A stretch of DNA of 64,000 nucleotides. Source: Sphingomonadales bacterium (lineage in GTDB: Bacteria > Pseudomonadota > Alphaproteobacteria > Sphingomonadales > Sphingomonadaceae). Made by a program: the position numbers and the translations under genes. Position 1 is the stretch's first letter. Each line of letters opens with the position of its first letter. The notes beneath the pieces were generated by a model that searched no databases, was not told the DNA's origin, and was given only the letters and a program-made list of their open reading frames with translations. This document shows positions 1-8,323 of the stretch, piece by piece. The stretch is taken from assembly GCA_027491235.1 (NCBI GenBank), contig JAIXWO010000022.1, positions 590,102 to 654,101 of the forward strand, read 5' to 3'.

Positions 1-1
1 C

Positions 2-565
2 AACTCGGCTCGGGGAGCCTCCGCTTTGTCCAACGCTGCGCGGTCTCTGTTGACGCTAAACCGTATGACGACAGACGATGCAAAAAAGTACGGGATCGAA
101 GAAGATGAACGTTGGCGGTATGTCGTTGTCAGCGACGACAAACACAACCGCACGCCCGCAGAAAAAGGGACTTGGTTCCACCGGAACTCAGTGGAACTTG
201 GTAATGGCTCTTTCGAACATCGCGGAGACAGCGTTGCGGCGCTTGAGCCATGGACGCCGCCAGTAATTGTGGACTACACCACGCCTGCTGAGGTTCAGGA
301 TATACAGCGTTTGGTTGGCATGGGAGCATACCGTGCCAGCGAACAGGCCCACGATTGGGTGGGTTACGCCATCGCTCGGGCGCTGCACCTTGATATTCAA
401 AGCCCAGCCGACAAGCGTCGCGTCAAACTGACCCAGAAGGACTTGGTGAAGTCAGGTCATCTGCGGTCCGTGGAACGGAAAGATTTTACCGGAAAGCCCC
501 GGCCTTTCATCGTGTCTGGGGTCCCGATGGTTGTTGATTACGACAATGGCGAAGACTTGGTCTGA
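2..565 (+). CDS. RepA-like AAA family ATPase, C-terminal fragment (cut by window edge)
   Basis: The reading frame is open from base 2, so the gene starts left of the window; the TTG at 26 is probably internal. The visible part resembles the C-terminal end of RepA/AAA_25-type helicase-like ATPases: a 'GASALSNAARSLLTLNRM' stretch followed by a 'KGTWFHRNSVELGNG' segment and 'EPWTPP'. In this family the first segment follows the ATPase core, and such proteins commonly sit in plasmids, prophages and integrative elements, where they act in replication. The Walker motifs are outside the window, so nucleotide binding cannot be checked. The short frame starting at 546 overlaps its end. The family assignment rests on recalled similarity only. 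Confidence 0.65.
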   Translation, partial: NSARGASALSNAARSLLTLNRMTTDDAKKYGIEEDERWRYVVVSDDKHNRTPAEKGTWFHRNSVELGNGSFEHRGDSVAALEPWTPPVIVDYTTPAEVQDIQRLVGMGAYRASEQAHDWVGYAIARALHLDIQSPADKRRVKLTQKDLVKSGHLRSVERKDFTGKPRPFIVSGVPMVVDYDNGEDLV

Positions 566-752
566 GCAGGCCGACGAAGTGGCCCGCCACCTCGCCACCA
601 TCGATTTAGGGGTGGTGGAGAGGGTGGCGAAGGTGACGCTGACGCCTCTACCACCACCCTCTAATCTTGTTAGAGGGTGGTGGTGGTGGTGGTCACCAAA
701 TGTGGAGGGGCTGCACCCCCGGCGGAATGAATGCCGCGACGGTTGTAATTAA
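546..752 (+). CDS. small hypothetical protein overlapping the RepA-like gene
   Basis: ATG at 546 gives a 68-residue product beginning 'MAKTWSEQADEVARHLATIDL'. It overlaps the end of the RepA-like gene by 20 bp, which suggests translational coupling. The first 35 residues look like an ordinary amphipathic peptide. The rest (LPPPSNL, then five consecutive Trp) is simply translated from the GGT-repeat hairpin at 651-690, so the true extent of any protein is doubtful. I recognise no family. Confidence 0.3.
   Translation: MAKTWSEQADEVARHLATIDLGVVERVAKVTLTPLPPPSNLVRGWWWWWSPNVEGLHPRRNECRDGCN
651..683. other. 14-bp perfect hairpin in a GGT-repeat tract
   Basis: CCACCACCCTCTAA (651-664) pairs perfectly with TTAGAGGGTGGTGG (670-683) around a TCTTG loop. 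The GGT repeat continues to about 692. There is no U-tract, so this is not a classical intrinsic terminator. An upstream segment (AGAGGGTGG, 619-627) can also pair with 654-662, so two mutually exclusive hairpins are possible. Confidence 0.6.
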
Positions 753-836
753 TTACGCCAGCATGTGTTTCACTCGAAAAAAACTGCAAACTGTGATAGT
801 TACGCAAAATATTTCGAAGAACTTGGGAGCAGAGAG

Positions 837-1412
837 ATGGGCGGCTACGGGTCTGGGCGACGGAGCAACCGACCGACCACAGACGACTGCATCACCCTCG
901 ACCTGTCGCACCTGAAACAACTCGGCTTGCCCAAGCGCGACTGCCTCAGCAGGCGGGTTGTGACGTGGAGCTGCCGTGGGCAGAAGACCGCCGAAATGAC
1001 CGTCGTTGCGGACGCCTTCTACCAAGAGCCGCAGCCCTTTCTCAAGTTCACCGGATACGCCCACGGGCAGCGCGTGGACTGCACGGTCGCGTTGACGAGT
1101 GTGCCGATGCGCTTCGGCGGCGAACGTTGGTACGCCCTATGCCCGATGACGGGCCGGAAGTGCACCACGCTGGTCATGCCGCCCGGCCGGTCGCGCTTTG
1201 GTTCAGTGAAGGGCTGGAACGTGGCCTACGGCTCTCAGCGTGAATGCGACATCCACCGCGCCCACCGGGCCATCTACAACGGCCAGACGCGCCTCAAGGC
1301 GCTGTCCAAGTACACGCGCAATCCGACACGGCAGCGGCTGAAGGATCAGATCATGTCACGTCAGCTGTTCGTGTGGGAGCAGACGGACCGGATTGCGAGC
1401 ATGTTCACTTGA
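837..1412 (+). CDS. conserved hypothetical protein with GGYGSGR N-terminus, mobile-element associated
   Basis: The ATG at 837 is preceded by GGGAGCAGAGAG and gives a 191-residue protein starting MGGYGSGRR, a start typical of a hypothetical family seen in plasmids and genomic islands; the in-frame start at 765 adds unrelated sequence. Visible features are a central beta-rich region and a Cys pair in 'YALCPMTGRKC' (about residue 100), followed by 'WNVAYGSQRECDIHRAHRAIYN'. The Cys spacing could bind a metal, but only two such cysteines are close together. It lies between a RepA-like gene and an XRE regulator. Its function is unknown. Confidence 0.75.
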   Translation: MGGYGSGRRSNRPTTDDCITLDLSHLKQLGLPKRDCLSRRVVTWSCRGQKTAEMTVVADAFYQEPQPFLKFTGYAHGQRVDCTVALTSVPMRFGGERWYALCPMTGRKCTTLVMPPGRSRFGSVKGWNVAYGSQRECDIHRAHRAIYNGQTRLKALSKYTRNPTRQRLKDQIMSRQLFVWEQTDRIASMFT

Positions 1413-1433
1413 CCATGCTGACGGGCGTCGCGG

Positions 1434-1697
1434 TCAGGCCCGCTCGGAGGACACGTTCGGAAACTCGTCGCCGATTGCCTTTAAAATCTGGGCTGGGTCA
1501 GCGTTAAGTGCGCGACACACCATCAGGAACTCGACCACATCGAGGCGGCGTTCAGCGTGCTCGTACTTGGAAATAAAGGATTGGGGCTTTCCCAATAGTC
1601 TGGCCAATTCGACCTGCGTCAGTCCCGCAGCCGTCCTCGCGGCAATCAGTTGCTGCGTCAGGACCGTGTACGGTTTGAGGAAGATCGACTTCGTCAC
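1434..1697 (-). CDS. XRE-family HTH transcriptional regulator
   Basis: This 87-residue protein is little more than one Cro/C1-type helix-turn-helix. The core runs from about residue 15 to 70: 'LIAARTAAGLTQVELARLLGKPQSFISKYEHAERRL', with the usual LTQ.ELA...G......ISKYE pattern. The start codon is GTG at 1697. It is divergent from the outer-membrane protein gene at 1798, and the 100-bp gap contains two inverted repeats that could be its operator. Short solo XRE proteins of this kind are common repressors on mobile elements. Its target genes are not known. Confidence 0.85.
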   Translation of the reverse strand: MTKSIFLKPYTVLTQQLIAARTAAGLTQVELARLLGKPQSFISKYEHAERRLDVVEFLMVCRALNADPAQILKAIGDEFPNVSSERA

Positions 1698-1723
1698 ACC
1701 GCATATTTAAATCCCATTGTAGA

Positions 1724-1742
1724 ATATCCCGTTTCAGGATAT
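1724..1742. promoter_or_regulatory. candidate operator: ATATCC-N7-GGATAT
   Basis: A perfect 6+6 inverted repeat lies between the divergent XRE gene (start 1697) and the outer-membrane protein gene (start 1798). Size and position fit an XRE dimer site; that it binds this regulator is inference. Confidence 0.4.
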
Positions 1743-1751
1743 CGGCCAGTC

Positions 1752-1777
1752 AGTTAGGTTCTTTTTCTAGCCTAACT
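1752..1777. promoter_or_regulatory. inverted repeat AGTTAGG-N12-CCTAACT upstream of the outer-membrane protein
   Basis: Seven-base arms enclose a T-rich 12-base loop, 20 bp before the ATG at 1798. It may be a second operator or a 5' leader hairpin controlling translation. There is no U-tract after it, so a terminator is unlikely. Confidence 0.35.
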
Positions 1778-1797
1778 CTATGATCTGGAGAGAAAAT

Positions 1798-2334
1798 ATG
1801 CGGATTTTGTTTGCAGCAGCGGCGACCGTCGCTTTGGCGTCGCCAGCCTATGCGGCTCCTGTGGAAATTTATGGCGGCCTTCGCGGTGGCTTAGATTTGA
1901 ACGATGGTTTTGCGGTTGGGGGCGTCGTTGGTCTGGATGTCCCGGTATCGGACAAGGCGTTTATCGGCGTTGCGCTTGGCCTAGACGACAGCCCTGTCAA
2001 AGATTGCGCGACCGACGTTTACGTTGCCGGTGACACCGTCTGCGTTGCCGCAGGCCGCGACATCAACGCTGAAGCCCGCATCGGCTTCCGCACGGGGAGC
2101 AGCAAGCTTTATCTGCTCGGCGGATATTCCAACCTTGCTTTGAAGCCGTCAGCCTCCGTCGGGGACGTCAATGTAACGGTACCGTCGATCAAGGTGAACG
2201 GCATGAAGGTTGGTGCCGGACTGGAATATCCGATCTCGTCGAGCATCTTTGCCCGCATTGAGTACCGTTATGGGAACTACTCAAGCGGCGTCTCGACGCA
2301 TTCATTCGCGCCCACAATCGGCTTCCGTTTCTAA
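1798..2334 (+). CDS. outer-membrane beta-barrel protein (OmpA/opacity-like)
   Basis: The ATG at 1798 has a GGAG Shine-Dalgarno 7 bp upstream, so it is preferred over 1780. The 178-residue product has a clear signal peptide (MRILFAAAATVALASPAYA, cleavage before APVEIY) and alternating beta-strand patterns such as 'VEIYGGLRGGLDL' and 'IFARIEYRYGNY'. It ends '...FAPTIGFRF', a C-terminal aromatic strand typical of BAM substrates. Two cysteines lie in an extracellular-looking loop. The likely fold is a small eight-stranded surface barrel. It is followed after 24 bp by a lipoprotein gene, so the two probably form an envelope pair. Confidence 0.75.
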   Translation: MRILFAAAATVALASPAYAAPVEIYGGLRGGLDLNDGFAVGGVVGLDVPVSDKAFIGVALGLDDSPVKDCATDVYVAGDTVCVAAGRDINAEARIGFRTGSSKLYLLGGYSNLALKPSASVGDVNVTVPSIKVNGMKVGAGLEYPISSSIFARIEYRYGNYSSGVSTHSFAPTIGFRF

Positions 2335-2358
2335 ATTTTGAAAACAGGGGAAATCAAC

Positions 2359-2763
2359 ATGTGGGCCAAGCTCATTGGTGTCGTGATCATCGCTGGCGTC
2401 CTGCCGGGATGCGCTACGATCACGCGCGGAACGAAACAGTCGTTTACGGTGCTTAGCGAACCGCCAAGCGCCGACGTAGAGTTTTCGAACGGCTTGCGTT
2501 GCAAGACGCCGTGTTCGCTCAAGCTGAAGCGGAAAGACGGCTTCGTCGTCAAAATCAACAAGGAGGGTTATGAACCTGTTGAAGCCACCATTACCAGTCA
2601 AAAGGCTGGCGGCGGTGGATTAGCACTCGCAGGTAACATCTTGTTGGGCGGGCTGATCGGTGGCGGCGTTGATGCTTCCAACGGTTCTACCAAAGAACTG
2701 AAGCCCAACCCCCTAAGCGTGAAGCTACTCCCCCTCGCGGCTCCGGCACCAACAGCGCCCTGA
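2359..2763 (+). CDS. lipoprotein with PEGA-like domain
   Basis: The ATG at 2359 follows GGGGAAATCAAC and encodes a 134-residue precursor. The N-terminus MWAKLIGVVIIAGVLPGC is a lipoprotein signal, with the acylated Cys at residue 18 (lipobox LPGC). The following region 'GTKQSFTVLSEPPSADVEFSNGLRCKTPCSLKLKRKDGFVVKINKEGYEPVE' has the PEGA-like pattern of a short beta repeat (substrate-exposed P-x-x-A-x-V, then C-x-T-P-C). A glycine-rich stretch resembling a membrane-inserting segment comes near residue 90. It follows the barrel gene closely and ends at a good terminator. Its role, probably structural in the envelope, is inferred. Confidence 0.75.
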   Translation: MWAKLIGVVIIAGVLPGCATITRGTKQSFTVLSEPPSADVEFSNGLRCKTPCSLKLKRKDGFVVKINKEGYEPVEATITSQKAGGGGLALAGNILLGGLIGGGVDASNGSTKELKPNPLSVKLLPLAAPAPTAP

Positions 2764-2778
2764 ATTCCCGCCGCGAGA

Positions 2779-2824
2779 CGAAGGGCACCTCCGCGTTTGG
2801 TTTGGGGTGCCCTTCGAACATTTT
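2779..2824 (+). terminator. intrinsic terminator after the lipoprotein gene
   Basis: CGAAGGGCACC (2779-2789) pairs perfectly with GGTGCCCTTCG (2806-2816), followed by AACATTTT. It ends the outer-membrane protein/lipoprotein transcript. Confidence 0.75.
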
Positions 2825-2871
2825 ATGGAACTGACTTGCCGCCGAGACGGGCAGCATTGAAGAAAGTTCAA

Positions 2872-3297
2872 ATGACAGACCTTCAGGGCGATCAACCAAG
2901 GCAGGCGGCCCTAGAGGGCTTCACGTTCTGCTTCAGCCGTGGACAGCGTCCCAGCGTCATACATCCCCTTAGGATGCTTCCAGATACGCACGGCGACCTG
3001 ATTGGGGCGCAGGCAGCCAAGATCGTCAGCATCGCGCCGTGGACGTCCCAGAAGGCCCTTATGCGGGAGCATCTGGAGCGGCTTGCCATAGCGCACGGTT
3101 ATGTCGGCGAGTGGCTCGACTATCGCGACTACCAACTGACCCGCGTGGGGCAGTCTTACCAGTATGACGTGCCGGTCGGGAAACGCGGCATCCTCGCCCA
3201 GTTCGCTGGGAAGCGTGTGCGGCTGGTCTGCGTCTACAGTGGTCCGTTCAGGCGATGGGTGCGCATTGGTGTCTGCGATCCCTACAGCCTAGCGTAG
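2872..3297 (+). CDS. hypothetical protein
   Basis: The ATG at 2872 gives 141 residues; the longer frame from 2797 would start inside the preceding terminator and is unlikely. Codon third positions are strongly G/C, as in real genes here. The sequence includes 'GEWLDYRDYQLTRVGQSYQYDVPVGKRGILAQFAGKRVRLVCVYSGPFRRWVRIGVCD', which looks like a small beta-rich fold. I recognise no family. It is convergent with the metallopeptidase gene, with only 6 bp between them, and no strong Shine-Dalgarno is visible. Confidence 0.55.
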   Translation: MTDLQGDQPRQAALEGFTFCFSRGQRPSVIHPLRMLPDTHGDLIGAQAAKIVSIAPWTSQKALMREHLERLAIAHGYVGEWLDYRDYQLTRVGQSYQYDVPVGKRGILAQFAGKRVRLVCVYSGPFRRWVRIGVCDPYSLA

Positions 3298-3303
3298 CCG
3301 TAG

Positions 3304-4041
3304 TCAGATGTTGTCCAGAAAAGACCCGGAGAGCGTCGCCTGATGCCGATCAAGCCAAGCCTTTGCGGCATCGTGTTCGGACTGAAGTTGACTAACAAAT
3401 CTCCAGAATTTTGGGCCGTGGGTGCGGTGACGGAGATGGGCGAGTTCGTGTGCGACCACGTATTCCATGATCTTCTTCGGCGCGAAGATCAGTTGCCAGT
3501 TGATGAGCACGTTGCCTTCGGGGCCGCATGACCCCCAACCGTTAGCAAAGTCCGCAGTGCGGATTGATCTCGGCACAAGACCGAAACGCTTGCCATAGTC
3601 CGATGCGATGTCCTTCACGTCGCGCCGTGCGCGCTGTTTGAGCCAGTGCTTCAGCTCGCTCGCGACAAGCTTGTCCGCGTCCTCCCCAACCCAATGCGGC
3701 AGATCGACGACGAACCCGTTGCGGTAATGGACCGCTGCCCGCTCAGCATCCGTGCGGCGGACGGTCAACGACGTCTTCCGACCACGATATGGGATCTTGG
3801 ACCCGGTGATGAAGCGCGGGACAGCGTGGCGATCTGCCGTGACGCGCTCCATCTCGCGCACCGTGTTGAAGACCCACTGGCGCTTGCGCTTAAGGAACCC
3901 GGCGATGTCGTCGTCGCCGTCACAGGCGAGCACCAGCACCTCAACACGGTCCGGCGTCACCGTGATACGCCGCTCTGATGCCGCAGCCGAACGGCAAAGC
4001 TCGTAGGGGATCTCCCTCTGACCGATCTGCAGTGAGGCCAT
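3304..4041 (-). CDS. YgjP-like zinc metallopeptidase (M48/DUF45 type) of the hsd operon
   Basis: The 245-residue protein carries the zincin signature HELAH near residues 198-202 with a third ligand His at about 208 ('HELAHLRHRTHGPKFW'), typical of the YgjP/DUF45 family related to SprT. Upstream 'NWQLIFAPKKIMEYVVAHELAH' and 'WGSCGPEGNVLIN' also match the family. The ATG at 4041 overlaps the hsdR stop as TGATG; a GTG at 4044 is an alternative. It is therefore the fourth gene of the restriction operon. A role in proteolytic control of the restriction enzyme or in the damage response is an inference from context. Confidence 0.85.
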   Translation of the reverse strand: MASLQIGQREIPYELCRSAAASERRITVTPDRVEVLVLACDGDDDIAGFLKRKRQWVFNTVREMERVTADRHAVPRFITGSKIPYRGRKTSLTVRRTDAERAAVHYRNGFVVDLPHWVGEDADKLVASELKHWLKQRARRDVKDIASDYGKRFGLVPRSIRTADFANGWGSCGPEGNVLINWQLIFAPKKIMEYVVAHELAHLRHRTHGPKFWRFVSQLQSEHDAAKAWLDRHQATLSGSFLDNI

Positions 4042-7000
4042 CACGCCCCGGCCCCATAAGCGTGAATGGCGAACTCTTCGACCTTTTCGCGGATGGCCTT
4101 GGTTTCGCCGATGCCGTGGTCGGTAAGGATGCGGCGGACCTGTTGGCGCAGGGACCGGAGGTAGGCTTCCATGTGCGCAAAGGCGGGCTGGGTCGCGGCT
4201 GCCTCAGCATAGACCCCGCCAATGGAGATGGCTGCGGCTTGCAAGGTGCCGTGGTCCGTGTCCGGCGCTAGGGCCTCCATGATGCGCAGGATCGAAAAGG
4301 CGTTCTCGTCCATGCCAAGCTCGGCGTGCGCGCCCTGCTCCGCCTGAATGTCGCCGGTCAGCCCTTCGAAGTCCGCCAAGCCATCAGCCGCAGCGACCTG
4401 CCCTTGTTCGAAGCGGCGGATGATCTCCAGCACTCGCTCGGAGAAGCGGCCATACTGCGCCGGGTTCTTGTCCACCAGTTCGCGGGTGACGCGGCGAAGC
4501 TCGGCGGACTTGCGCACGAACGCCTCCTGCAACTCGGCCTCGGATTTGTCGTCCGTTGCGAAGTCGTCGGCGAAGTTCGGGTCGGTGATGTTGCGCAGCC
4601 GGATGGTCGTGGACAGGCCGGTGACGTGGACGTGCTCTTCGAGCATGTCCCTGATCTTGCCGCTGTAGCTGCGGTGGTCGAGGCTTTCATCCTTGGCGAT
4701 GGCCTGCGTGGCCAGCCGCAGGAACGCCGCCGCCCATTTCACCTCGGCGATGAAGTCGAGGATGGCCGGATCAGGCGACAAATCGCCGTAAACCTTGATG
4801 AAGGTGCGGGTCAGCCTTTGGAGGTCGAACCACTCATCCTCGCGCCCGTCTGCGGCGATGGCAGCCGCTTTGTAGGCGGCTGCCTTCTCGTCCATGCCCA
4901 CCAGCCCCATGGCGCGCTTCTGCGCCCGGTAGCGGGCATGGGCTTCCTTCAGGTCGTTGCGCAGCACGGCGATGTCGCGCAGCGCGTTCTCGACATCATC
5001 GGCGCGGTAGGACTTGAGCGCCTCGTCCAGATGGTTGGTGACGCCAATGTAATCGACGATCCGGCCATTGGGCTTGGCGACCTCGCCCCCGTTCGGCAGC
5101 TTGATCGAACACGTGCGGTTGGTCCGGGCGATGGCTTGGAGCAGGTTGTGCTCCTTGAGCGGCTTGTCGAGATACATGACGTGCTCGATGGGCGCGTCAA
5201 ATCCGGTCAGCAGCTTGTCGCACACGATCAGGAAGCTGGGCTCCTGCCCATACGCCTTGAACCGCTTCTTAGCGTCCTTCTCACCTTCGGCATCGAGGTA
5301 GAACGCTTCCAGCCCGTCGCGCAGCGCCTGCACCTCGGCGTTCTCGCTGGGCTTGTTGTCTTCTTGGCTCTTGGAGAACACGCAGGCGATCATGGCGTCG
5401 GCTTGGCGCTCCGCCGCCTCGGCCTCCATGCCGCCCGTGAGCAGATCGGCGGCGATCACGCCGGACAGGGCGGCACGGTAAAGAACGATGGCCTCGCGAT
5501 CCACGACCACGATCTGCGCCTTAAAGCCATCCGGCTGGCACACCTGCTTGAAGTGTTCCCAAATATCATAGGCGATCAGCCGGATGCGTTCGGGGTGCTT
5601 GGCGATGGTGGCCAGCGTCAGGCCCTTGCGCTTCAGTTCCTCGCGCTTGTCGTCCGGCAGATCGACAAACCAGCGGTCGAACAGGATGTCGATCTCGGCC
5701 TCGTTGATCGACCAGTCGGCCTTGCGGCCCTCGTAGAGGATCGGCACGGTCGCGCCGTCGCGCACCGCGTCGTCGATGCCGTACTTGTCGAGATAGCCTT
5801 CGCCCGCGACGCTGAACCGGGCGTAGGTGTCCTTGTCGGTCGATTTGATCGGGGTGCCGGTGAAGCCATAGAAGTGGGCGTCGGGCAGCGTCGCTTGCAG
5901 GAACGCGCCCAAGTCCTTTTCCTGTGTGCGGTGGCACTCGTCCACCAGCACGATCCAGTTGGCCGAGTTGGGGATCGCTTCCTTCGATCCGGCGAACTTG
6001 AAGATGGTGGATAGCAGGATTTGACCATTACCGCCCCGGTTCACCGCCTCGCGCAATGCCGCCACCGAACCGCATTGCGCCGGGTTGGGCAGGCCGCAGG
6101 CGACGAAGGTCTTGCTGATTTGGTCGTCGAGGTCGATCCGGTCGGTCAGCACAAGGATGTTGGGGTTCGCCAGCGTCGGCGCGTCGAGCGTCAGGTGGGT
6201 TTTCAGCTTGAGCGCGAGGAAAACCATCGTCAGGCTCTTGCCGGAACCCTGCGTGTGCCAGATCAGGCCCTTGCGGTGCTCGCCCGTTGCAACCCGTCGC
6301 ACCGCCTTGTTGACCGCGCGGAACTGCTGATAGCGGCAGACCTTCTTGACCTTCCGCCCCGTTTCCGGGTCGATCTCGAACACGATGAAATGCGCCAGCA
6401 GGTCCAGCAAGCGCGATGGCTCGCACAGGCACCACAGGTCTTTCGCCAGATCATCCGGGAAGCCAGCGCGGTCGCGTGGCCAAGCGTCAGGCCATGGGGC
6501 GTAGAACTGCGAAGGCGAGCCTGTCGCGCCATACTCGGTTTTCATCCCATCGGTCAGGATATTGAACATGTTGGGGTAGAACAGGCGCGGGATGTCGCGC
6601 TCATACTGCTTGATCTGCTCGAACGCTTCGTCACCGGTCGCGGTGCCCTTGAGTGGCGACTTGGCCTCGATCACCACCAGCGGGATGCCGTTCACAAATA
6701 GCACGATGTCGGGGATGCGCGGGCGCTGGGCGGCGACGCGCAACTGACGCACGACGTGGAACGTGTTGTTGCCGGGCGTCTTGAAGTCGATCAGCGCAAT
6801 GGGCCGGTCGCGGTTCTCGCCGGTCAGGCGGCGCGAATAGCCACCGCGCAGCTTGCGCTGCCATTCCTCATTGTCAGACAGGGTGGCAAGGTCGCTATAG
6901 ACCGCTTCGGCATCACCCGCGCCAATACCATTGAGAGCCTGCAACGCCGCGATCAGCACCGGCTTGAGGATGACCCGGTTTTCTTCCACCCGCATCGCCA

Positions 7001-7085
7001 GCGCCGTTTCGGGCGCAAGCGGCTGGTAGCCCAGCGCCGTAAGCACTTCCATCGCGGGCTTCTCGGCGAGGCGATACTCGCTCAC
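4041..7085 (-). CDS. hsdR: type I restriction enzyme, motor/nuclease subunit HsdR
   Basis: This is a full-length HsdR of 1014 residues. An N-terminal nuclease core has D126 and E140-A-K142 ('IPDIVLFVNGIPLVVIEAKSP'), the PD-(D/E)xK arrangement. A superfamily 2 motor follows, with Walker A at about 277-284 (HTQGSGKS) and DECH at 382-385, then the second RecA-like lobe and a helical C-terminal region that docks to the methylase. It would translocate DNA and cleave unmethylated DNA as R2M2S1. The GTG start overlaps the hsdS stop (GTGA). All key motifs are present, so the enzyme looks intact. Confidence 0.97.
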   Translation of the reverse strand: MSEYRLAEKPAMEVLTALGYQPLAPETALAMRVEENRVILKPVLIAALQALNGIGAGDAEAVYSDLATLSDNEEWQRKLRGGYSRRLTGENRDRPIALIDFKTPGNNTFHVVRQLRVAAQRPRIPDIVLFVNGIPLVVIEAKSPLKGTATGDEAFEQIKQYERDIPRLFYPNMFNILTDGMKTEYGATGSPSQFYAPWPDAWPRDRAGFPDDLAKDLWCLCEPSRLLDLLAHFIVFEIDPETGRKVKKVCRYQQFRAVNKAVRRVATGEHRKGLIWHTQGSGKSLTMVFLALKLKTHLTLDAPTLANPNILVLTDRIDLDDQISKTFVACGLPNPAQCGSVAALREAVNRGGNGQILLSTIFKFAGSKEAIPNSANWIVLVDECHRTQEKDLGAFLQATLPDAHFYGFTGTPIKSTDKDTYARFSVAGEGYLDKYGIDDAVRDGATVPILYEGRKADWSINEAEIDILFDRWFVDLPDDKREELKRKGLTLATIAKHPERIRLIAYDIWEHFKQVCQPDGFKAQIVVVDREAIVLYRAALSGVIAADLLTGGMEAEAAERQADAMIACVFSKSQEDNKPSENAEVQALRDGLEAFYLDAEGEKDAKKRFKAYGQEPSFLIVCDKLLTGFDAPIEHVMYLDKPLKEHNLLQAIARTNRTCSIKLPNGGEVAKPNGRIVDYIGVTNHLDEALKSYRADDVENALRDIAVLRNDLKEAHARYRAQKRAMGLVGMDEKAAAYKAAAIAADGREDEWFDLQRLTRTFIKVYGDLSPDPAILDFIAEVKWAAAFLRLATQAIAKDESLDHRSYSGKIRDMLEEHVHVTGLSTTIRLRNITDPNFADDFATDDKSEAELQEAFVRKSAELRRVTRELVDKNPAQYGRFSERVLEIIRRFEQGQVAAADGLADFEGLTGDIQAEQGAHAELGMDENAFSILRIMEALAPDTDHGTLQAAAISIGGVYAEAAATQPAFAHMEAYLRSLRQQVRRILTDHGIGETKAIREKVEEFAIHAYGAGA

Positions 7086-8323
7086 GCGGGCACCCGGACA
7101 TGCCCGGACAGGAGCGCCGACATCAACGCGGCTTTCGTTGATTGCAGGGTCGCAAGTTGGGCTTCCTCAATCCGCACAGACTGCCACGCAGCGTCCAGAA
7201 CTTCGATGATCCGATCCTGTCGGGCAAGGCTCGGCAGCGGCATCCTCAACTTCTTCATCTCGCCAACATTGAAATGCTGTTGGGCCAAACCGCCCTGCAT
7301 GGCGGCGATCTGCAAGCGAGCGGTATTGGAGTTGATGAAGTAGGCGGCAAAATAGGGCCGCAACACCGGCTTGGGCCGGGAAAAAATGATGTCGATGCAG
7401 TTGAGTGGTGATGGAGCGTCATCAGCAATGACAGCCGTCTTTCCCGGCTCGCCGGTCCGGATCGTCACCACGTCGCCCGCCCGCAATGCTGACTTCCGAT
7501 TGATCTCATGGCCGACCTGCGAAAGTTGTACGAGTGCCGAATAGTCAATGGCGTTCCGTTTGATGTTAGTGGAACGCAGCGCGGGCACGCCGCCGTCGTC
7601 AACGTAATAGGACGCGGGCTTGACGACGATGCCGACCTGCACTGTCTCGCAAGCCTCGCCAAAGGCGACTAGGTCGCCGTCGCAATCGGCGATCTCTCGG
7701 GCGTATAGTTCATCGGCCAGATCATCTGCGACCTGTCGCAGGTGCGAACATAAAGCCGATTGGGTCGCAACCGCATCATCCACCGACCGCAGCGCCTCGG
7801 CGATCCGCCGCTGCTCGTCGAGGGGCGGAAGAAGTATGGGCAACAGCTTGGCAGTTCCCCGGCTAAGCTCCTTGAAGGTGCTGCCGCCCGCCGCCGCTAC
7901 AAGGTCAGACCGTGACGCCGTGAGCCAGTGAAGCAGAAACGCCGGATCGAGACATTCCCCGGCCTTGAAGGTTATGAACCCTTGATTTGTAGTCATAGGA
8001 ACGGCGTTGATTGCGGCAAACCCAATCGTAGCCCGCGACGTCATCAGCACCGTGCCGGGAGGGTTGAGTGGCAAGGAACACTCGGCCATCGCCCTATCCG
8101 AAACCCGGCTTTCCGTTTCAGAAATGCTCGAAACGCCGATTGGTAGTGAGGTGATGTCCGAAGGCGTCGCCCACGGGATAGCCGCATCAAGCCAATACGT
8201 TTCCTCTGCCCGCGATGGCGTCGTTCCGCCACCAAGCACGGCGACCTCACCGAGTTTACAGGATCGCCACCCGTCCGGCACGGCGGTTACTGTCCGCGTC
8301 AGTTCAGCCACGTCACTCGACAT
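7082..8323 (-). CDS. hsdS: type I restriction-modification specificity subunit HsdS
   Basis: The 413-residue protein has the duplicated HsdS layout: a first target recognition domain (about 15-160), a conserved coiled-coil spacer starting at 'LPPLDEQRRIAEALRSVDDAV', a second recognition domain, then a second spacer 'LPSLARQDRIIEVLDAAWQ'. Each recognition domain reads half of a bipartite DNA target; the target itself cannot be predicted by eye. The ATG at 8323 lies 11 bp inside the end of hsdM, with GAGG upstream; a TTG at 8329 is possible. The gene overlaps hsdR at its 3' end. Confidence 0.95.
   Translation of the reverse strand: MSSDVAELTRTVTAVPDGWRSCKLGEVAVLGGGTTPSRAEETYWLDAAIPWATPSDITSLPIGVSSISETESRVSDRAMAECSLPLNPPGTVLMTSRATIGFAAINAVPMTTNQGFITFKAGECLDPAFLLHWLTASRSDLVAAAGGSTFKELSRGTAKLLPILLPPLDEQRRIAEALRSVDDAVATQSALCSHLRQVADDLADELYAREIADCDGDLVAFGEACETVQVGIVVKPASYYVDDGGVPALRSTNIKRNAIDYSALVQLSQVGHEINRKSALRAGDVVTIRTGEPGKTAVIADDAPSPLNCIDIIFSRPKPVLRPYFAAYFINSNTARLQIAAMQGGLAQQHFNVGEMKKLRMPLPSLARQDRIIEVLDAAWQSVRIEEAQLATLQSTKAALMSALLSGHVRVPA

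Noticed and set aside
4326..6014. 562-residue open frame opposite hsdR
   Set aside because: It is antisense to clear HsdR motifs and has low-complexity composition typical of a GC-rich shadow frame.
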